Shown: one piece after another, positions 58,341 to 64,000 of the stretch
How positions within the stretch are numbered: position 1 is the stretch's first letter
Layout of the letters: each line of letters begins with the position of its first letter
Assembly (NCBI GenBank): GCA_025716855.1
Contig: JAIXMQ010000014.1
Coordinates: 45,001-109,000 of the forward strand
Direction: 5' to 3'
Length of the DNA: 64,000 nt
Source: Pilaira anomala
Taxonomy: Eukaryota > Mucoromycota > Mucoromycetes > Mucorales > Mucoraceae
Translations under genes and position numbers: made by a program
Notes under the pieces: model-generated
Database searches by the model: none
What the model saw: only the letters and a program-made list of their open reading frames with translations
What the model was told of the DNA's origin: nothing

Positions 58341-60702
58341 CTATTTTAAATTTTCTTGTTTTCTTTTTTTCTAGTTTTTTTACCCTATCAAATTGAATGG
58401 ACCCAATGAAAATCTTTATTTCTATAAAAGGGCTGTTATACCATTTGAAAAAGTCATATGCTCGTTACTGAAGCTTATCTTAATTTATCGAAAATCCAAT
58501 CTTATTGGATCATTTTATCCAGATTCTTTGTGAAACATCTACCAGAAAAACCTGAACTTTTTTTTTCAGTTTGTACACTGAGTGGGGGAATGAAAATTAA
58601 CTTTTAAAGCAAAAAAAAAAAAAATTATAAAGACCGGTACGCGCATTTTATTTGTCTAGTTTATACCCTTTGAGTGGAAAAAAATTAAAATTAAAAAAAA
58701 ATAAAAAATTCTACTTTTCTATTTTATTTATTTGTTATCTATTACATTTGAAGGAAAATCGTACAAAATCTAGATATAAAAACGTTGTTTTGATCATTGA
58801 AAACGAGATTGAGTTTTCTCACGAATACTAAGAACTCTTAGAGGGTAAATATGTCTATAAATCTTGTTTTGGGTTGATACGAAGGTTACCTCAATCTAAG
58901 TGGATCATGCCGAATCAATTTTATTTTAATGACTCAAGTGTATACCTTCAGTTTGATTAGTTAATTCACATACTGAGTTGTAAATCCGAAGTTTTTTTTT
59001 TATATTACCGCTTTACTAAAAGTACAATTTGCAGAAATGAATAGAATGAATATGACATGTAAAAGAACAAAAATTAACAGGGCAAACATGTTCATCATTT
59101 ATTCTTCTCTATAAAACTTTAAATTTAACTTTTGGCCATAAATTTGATTATGGTTTACAAGCCATCAAAGATTGCTGCCCCTTGTTATCCAGGTGCTTAC
59201 ATCGTTCTATATTATTACCTTTTCTGTGGATTGTCGTGCAAATTACTGTGCTCGATTCGATCGTTTCACAACTTGCCTCTTTTATAATCTAATGAAAAAA
59301 ATTTATGCGTGAGAATAATCGATAATAATACACTCCAGGTGACCTGATAATAATCTATAGAGGCACACTAACACGGTAATGAAATCAAATCACTATTGTT
59401 TAAATCTTGTAAAATAAATAAATAAACATGCAGAGGAGTTTACGGCTACATTTTCCGTATTTAAAATAAATTTTTCATGTCCGCATTTTTATAATATACA
59501 ATGCATCTTTTTTAATATATGTACAATTTGGTATGACATTACATATATTTTATATGAAAAAAAAAAATCCACTTTATTATAGTGCCTCTTTTATCTATAG
59601 AACACATAGATATGATATTAGAGATTAGAGATTATTGATAACAGATACATTTATCTTATTTCTGATGAAACAGTCGCGGGAAAAAACTAATTACGTTTTT
59701 TTTTTAAAAAAAATAATAATAAATAGCGTTGTATTCTCATGTGACCAAGATCCTCTTAACTACGTTACTATTGTTTGTGTTCTTCCGTAATAGGTCAATT
59801 TTACACTTTGGGGTATATATGTCTATTTTTAAAAAAAAGGGACAAAGAGAAAAATATAGGGTGATATGTTTACAATTAAAAAAAAATACTGTAAAATAGC
59901 AAATCATAAATGTTATATTTGGTTTCATCCAGATAAAGATTGAAAAAAGGGGTACATAATCATTCGTTTTTCTTTTTTTTTTTATATATAATAATAATAT
60001 TTTTAAGTACAAATCCTTTTTTCAAGCACCTAGTTGATTTAATATCAGTTACCCACGGTATCTAATAGCAACGAATTTTGATTTTGCCCACGGTATCGAA
60101 CAATGAGGAAAGACACTGCTCATTATTTTTTGATGAGAAAAGGTCAGCTAATTCTTTTTTATTCATAAAAACGTGAAAAAACGTCACTATGACTGGATGA
60201 AATGATCCAAAGTATAGCTTTATAAAGACTCTAATAATAAAATCATCTCATTTCTTTCATAAGAAAGGAATTATTGACAATATATGATTACGACTCAGGA
60301 TTATTTAGATAAAGCTTCTTTTATGTGAATTTGATCTTGATATAGCAAAAAGTATGGTATTATACTGACTGCATCTAGAACAAAAATATTTACTACAAAT
60401 ATTATCGTTTCATGTTTGAAAGATTACTTACTATTGCTTTAGAGACTTTTTCTTAAAGAATAATAATTCCTTTTATTATTTGCCCACCTATCAAAAGATC
60501 GACGGCATTTCTAACTGCCGCTTTGCTTACTTTTGTGGGGTAATGTACAAGCGTATGGAAATTCCAGGTTTCCAATGTTGATTTGAGGCAATTTTTTTAT
60601 GATTACCAAGATGTCCAAAATTTAATATAATAAACGTCTCACTTTAAGGTAACCCTGTTCAGCTTAATATAACACGGAATTAAATTACAAACAGCATAGT
60701 GA

Positions 60703-60732
<30 letters not shown>

Positions 60733-60733
<1 letters not shown>

Positions 60734-60827
60734 TGGCTAATGTGACTTGGAGATTATTCCGGTAATTTCCTACCGAATGCAATAGGTTGGAATAATTGGA
60801 GCACGCAATTTATCCATCATCAGCCAA
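60733..60827. repeat. Nested inverted repeat between transporters B and C
   Basis: The outer arms TTGGCTAATG (60733-60742) and CATCAGCCAA (60818-60827) pair at 9 of 10 positions. The inner arms ATTATTCC (60753-60760) and GGAATAAT (60789-60796) pair perfectly, with a further CCTACC/GGTTGG-like pairing in the loop. It is clearly richer in GC than its surroundings and abuts an A-run on its left. It could be a small non-autonomous element or a structured RNA. Confidence 0.5.
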
Positions 60828-61190
60828 ATCAAGATCTTGTCATACAAAATGTCAGATATAATTTATATACAGCATAGCCTTTTTAATGGTAAAAGGTTTT
60901 TTTTTTTTTCAAATTAGTTCTTGGAAGTTCTAGTTTTCCATAAAACATTTTATATTACACACAAAATTATAATTGGTGATGAAATGAAAATTAAAATAAA
61001 GTAGTGCGTTTGAAATGTATGCTTAACAACGACATATAATAAGAAAAAAAAAAAAAATTGAAGTGAAATTTTATTACATACAATATTAGGGTAACAAAGA
61101 TAGGGTGATATTTACAAAAGAAAGTGAATTGAATATAAAAAAAAAATGGGGAAGGGTGAAAAGGTACTATTAACTTCGTATCAAACAAAA

Positions 61191-62565
61191 TTAATAGGCA
61201 GCAATAAGTTCCTTAATAGCTTCCATAGTACCAAAGATTAAACCAACTAAACCAAGAAGAACAATCAAGAAACACCAGATAAGTTCATACCATGGCTTAT
61301 TACGTACACCAGTAATTTTCAAGTAAAAGAGGACTGGGAAAACAAAGACTAATGTACAGTTACCAAAGGCACCGATAAGAGACATTAAAATACTGAAATG
61401 AGGTACAGTACAGGCAATAACGGTGATAACAGCCAAAATAAGCATACGAATAGTGGCACGGATAATGAATTCCTTGACTTTACCATAACGTTCAACAGTG
61501 ATATCATACATGTTTTCAATATCAAGACAAAATGAAGTAGCATAAATAGGTACAGTAATCAAGACATTAATTGTGATGACAACGACTGCAATGATTTGAC
61601 CTACACCATCTGGGATACTGTTATAAACGGGAGAGGCTACGCCGGTACCGTAAACCAAATAACCAGCAACAGCTACGATAAAGTAAAGGGCAGCACAAGT
61701 ACTTAAACCGACAGCGACAACCATAGGCCATTGCTTGGGTTTTTTCATAGATGCTTCAACGTGAGGATAAGTAACATTACCACCAAACGAGAAAGAGATA
61801 GTAGCGAGTGCAACAGGGAACATATTCCAAACAACAGTATCATGATGAGCATCGACAACGTTGGGCTTATCAATAGCAGACATAATTAAAACTACAAATA
61901 CAACGATAAAGATAACAACAACACCTAATCCACTAATGAAAGCAACGTCCTTCATATTTTTCAACATGATAAAAGGGATAGCGACTGAAGCAGCACAAAT
62001 GATACACCAAGGAATGTCACCAATTTCTGCTACTGTGCCACGACAAAGTTGATTCATATTTTGACCGGAAAGCACAATATAAAGGATGGGACCACCTAAA
62101 AGAATCCATGCGTTGAAAAAGAAGGCAACCCAACCACCAATTTTACCATAAGCCAAGGTAGCGACTTCCTTGTAGGTATGGAGACGATGTGTTCCGTTGG
62201 CATAGAGACAACGGACAAGGATAACAGCAGTGTAGACGGACATAAGCCAGGCCAAACATAAAATGACAAGACCAATCCAACCACCTTGTTTTAAAGCAGC
62301 AGGAAGACCCAAGATACCTGTACCGACAACTACACAAACGACATTAAGATATGCCATAAATGACGAACCAGCGTGTGTACGGTCAATATCTTTGAATTCA
62401 CCCTTATCACTATCGAGTTCATAATCTACTTCTATATAAGTAAATTTAGTAACCTGTCAAAATAAATTATCTTTTATGTAATTTACCATGTGAAGTAACA
62501 CTGGCTTGTTTTTCAAAATCATTGTATTCAAGCATATCTGTTTTCTTTTCTATTTCGTTTGACAT
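61191..62565 (-). CDS. Amino-acid transporter, AAAP (Aa_trans) family, paralogue C
   Basis: Two exons: MSNEIEKKTDMLEY and the following residues (from 62565) are joined across a short intron (about 62431-62487) to EVDYELDSDKGEFKDIDRTH, then GSSFMAYLNVVCVVVGTGIL. About 430 residues, collinear with A and B but more diverged: IPWCIICAASVAIPFIMLKN, FPVALATISFSFGGNVTYPH, PIYATSFCLDIENMYDITVE. It is the only member of the trio with an intron, located in the variable cytosolic N-terminus. A TATA-like run (62649-62658) lies about 84 bp upstream. The ending AIKELIAAY is shared with B. Substrate unknown. Confidence 0.85.
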
Positions 62566-63358
62566 GTTTATATATTTTTTTAAAAAAAAAAAATTTATAA
62601 AAGAAGTTGTAAAAAAAAAAAAAAAAACGTTTTCCATTGAAGCTGGCTCTTATATATATATTATATATGATCGGAATCTATATTTGAAACTAAAAATTCT
62701 TAGTTTTCTTTCTTTCTCTATTTTTCTGATTATGCTTTCTCTTTATTCTTTTTGTCACGCCTAATCAAAAATAATAGCTTAATTCCAGGTTTTTTTTTCC
62801 CTGGAAGGGGGAAAATAATGACGACTGTAGTTTTCAGTTCCTATCTTCCCAAAAAAAAAAAAAAGGTTAGAAAATTTGTTTTTATTCTTGGTCACACAAA
62901 AAAAAATTATTTTTTCATTTATTTTCGGTTGGGTAGTGGCTTGTATCATGTTGATTTGACGCTTAATTGAAAAGAAAAAACAGGATTTACCAAACTTTGC
63001 AGAAATCTTAAACTTAAAAAAAAAAATTGGAATTATAAGAATTATTATTATATACCACGTATTTCTTATCTCTAAATTTCCCACCCTATGATGATGAGGA
63101 AACTGTAGATAAGAATGAACTTAATGGTTCCAATATCATCTTTTTCATTGAATTGAATTGACATTGAAAAGGGCTTCGGAGTACCAACAGTTAATTTTTT
63201 CTTTTTTTCTAAAGTTTTTGACAAATAGTTTTTTTTTTGACAGTTTATCTTCTCTCGAGGAGCTTGTCAGATAAAAAAGAAGTACATGCGGGGAGACATT
63301 TTTTTTTAAATGCTATAATACTTATAGTTGACTAAAAAATTCACTAAACTTCAAATGG

Positions 63359-63389
<31 letters not shown>

Positions 63390-63944
63390 CCTTTTTAGAA
63401 AAGCTAATCCCGATAATTATCTTTTCAGTCCACGCAACCAAGATATAACCAATTACACTAGCAATTTTTCTAAATTCCTAACGAAATGCTACGATCGTGC
63501 CGCTTACTGCTATCTAATACGAATTGGCAAGGCTCAGGTCTAATTGGATAATTTAATCTTTTAAAAAAAAATCCTATAAGGAAAAAGGTGCGTGCATTAT
63601 GTAAAAAGAAAAAAAGTCTTTAAATTACTGGATCAGATCAATATATTCTATTGCATTCCTTGAAAATAGTTTTGCCGCGAAACCGATTTTTATTTGAGAG
63701 TCCAGTTTTTTTTTGCACAAAATAACGGTTACAACTACATTTAAATGTTTAATTATAAGCTGTCAATATACAACTTATTGAAAGTGCTATTACCTTACTA
63801 CTAATCCAAACCATAACCTCCTAAATAACATTCCCCTACTATATCATCATCATTCATTAGGAGGAGGAGGAATTACTACTACATATTAAGTCATCGCCCT
63901 TGATTTTTCTTGGGTTACTTCTTTCAATATTACATTATCATTAG
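62566..63944. other. Spacer upstream of transporter C
   Basis: Contains the promoter of paralogue C and a GATA-site pair (63245-63274). A plus frame ending at 63543 (DLFRKANPDNYLFSPRNQDI, SKFLTKCYDRAAYCYLIRIG) is open after a Lys run and may be a relic. A GAGGAGGAGG motif lies near 63859. No RNA gene seen. Confidence 0.4.
63245..63274. promoter_or_regulatory. Inverted GATA-site pair upstream of transporter C
   Basis: TTATCT (63245-63250) and AGATAA (63269-63274) face each other around CTCGAG (63254-63259), 680 bp upstream of the transporter ATG. Paired HGATAR sites are typical targets of fungal GATA nitrogen regulators; function here is inference only. Confidence 0.3.
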
Positions 63945-64000
63945 TCAATTAAACGCAGCACGTTTCTTCCCGGGGTTTACAGGTTCAAATCGGTTCAAGG
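63945..64000 (-). CDS. 3' end of a gene running off the right edge
   Basis: The minus-strand frame LNRFEPVNPGKKRAAFN followed by TGA (63945-63947) is compositionally coding-like in AT-rich surroundings and looks like a basic C-terminus. Only about 18 codons are visible, so the family cannot be identified. Confidence 0.35.
   Translation of the reverse strand, partial: LNRFEPVNPGKKRAAFN

Larger units (their letters stand above)
58227..61190. other. 3-kb spacer upstream of transporter B
   Basis: Contains the paralogue B promoter and, near its far end, a nested inverted repeat (60733-60827) next to an A-run (about 60702-60730). Frames at 59737-60012 and 60991-61188 are dominated by Phe, Ile and Lys and lack support. 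No RNA gene identified. Confidence 0.45.

Noticed and set aside
63961..64000. GGTTCAAATC resembling a tRNA T-loop (B box) at the right edge
   Set aside because: No A box, no pairing T-stem and no cloverleaf upstream; the minus strand reads as a plausible protein C-terminus.
1..64000. CRISPR arrays, bacterial operons, rRNA genes or replication origins
   Set aside because: No repeat-spacer pattern or rRNA-like sequence was seen; spliced genes with fungal domains show eukaryotic nuclear DNA.

Overview
This is a stretch of AT-rich fungal nuclear DNA. Genes carry many short introns (about 45-90 nt, GTAAGT-like donors, TAG acceptors) full of homopolymer A/T runs. The gene set is fungal: a Zn2Cys6 regulator of the Ert1/AcuK type, Rrn6, Nma111, Rom2-type RhoGEF, Hfi1, Taf8 and an AP-1-like bZIP. 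An HSPA12-type Hsp70 and a DHTKD1-type dehydrogenase, together with the base composition and intron style, suggest an early-diverging filamentous fungus, most likely Mucoromycota (Mucorales-like). This placement is inference; no rRNA or tRNA was found.

Layout. 1-1.46 kb: 5' part of an Eaf1/Vid21-like NuA4 scaffold (minus, cut by the left edge). 2.2-4.2 kb: Ert1-like regulator and a 49-residue secreted peptide (both minus). 4.5-7.4 kb: Rrn6-like Pol I factor (plus). 7.4-10.7 kb: gene-poor, with decayed coding fragments. 10.7-14.2 kb: Nma111 protease (minus). 15.4-16.5 kb: C2H2 zinc-finger protein (minus). 17.0-17.4 kb: candidate small secreted protein (plus). 18.8-21.2 kb: tropomyosin and a Caj1-type DnaJ (plus). 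21.4-24.7 kb: DHTKD1-like 2-oxoadipate dehydrogenase E1 (minus). 24.7-31.2 kb: repeat-rich graveyard with a dispersed repeat, a 200-bp tandem duplication and coding-like fragments. 31.2-34.4 kb: Las1 and a TPR-like acidic protein from a 182-bp divergent promoter. 36.4-41.4 kb: an unrecognised protein, Taf8, AP-1-like bZIP, and (minus) the small Golgi protein Kish. 42.1-45.4 kb: SEC14-domain protein and Hfi1/Ada1. 45.6-47.7 kb: HSPA12-like Hsp70 (minus). 48.1-52.0 kb: Rom2-type RhoGEF (plus). 52.6-62.6 kb: three paralogous amino-acid transporters in head-to-tail minus orientation with about 3-kb spacers. The right edge clips the 3' end of one more minus-strand gene.

Functionally the window mixes transcription machinery (Eaf1/NuA4, Taf8/TFIID, Hfi1/SAGA, Rrn6/Pol I), metabolic and stress regulators (Ert1, AP-1), secretory and cytoskeletal parts (Kish, SEC14, tropomyosin, RhoGEF) and amino-acid handling (DHTKD1, the transporter cluster). 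There is no operon-like unit; the transporter array is the only clear cluster. The most interesting items not obvious from long ORFs are the Kish gene with an ATG-only first coding exon, two candidate small secreted proteins, micro-exons inside key motifs, a nested inverted repeat inside the transporter cluster, and an AP-1 redox domain missing one cysteine.
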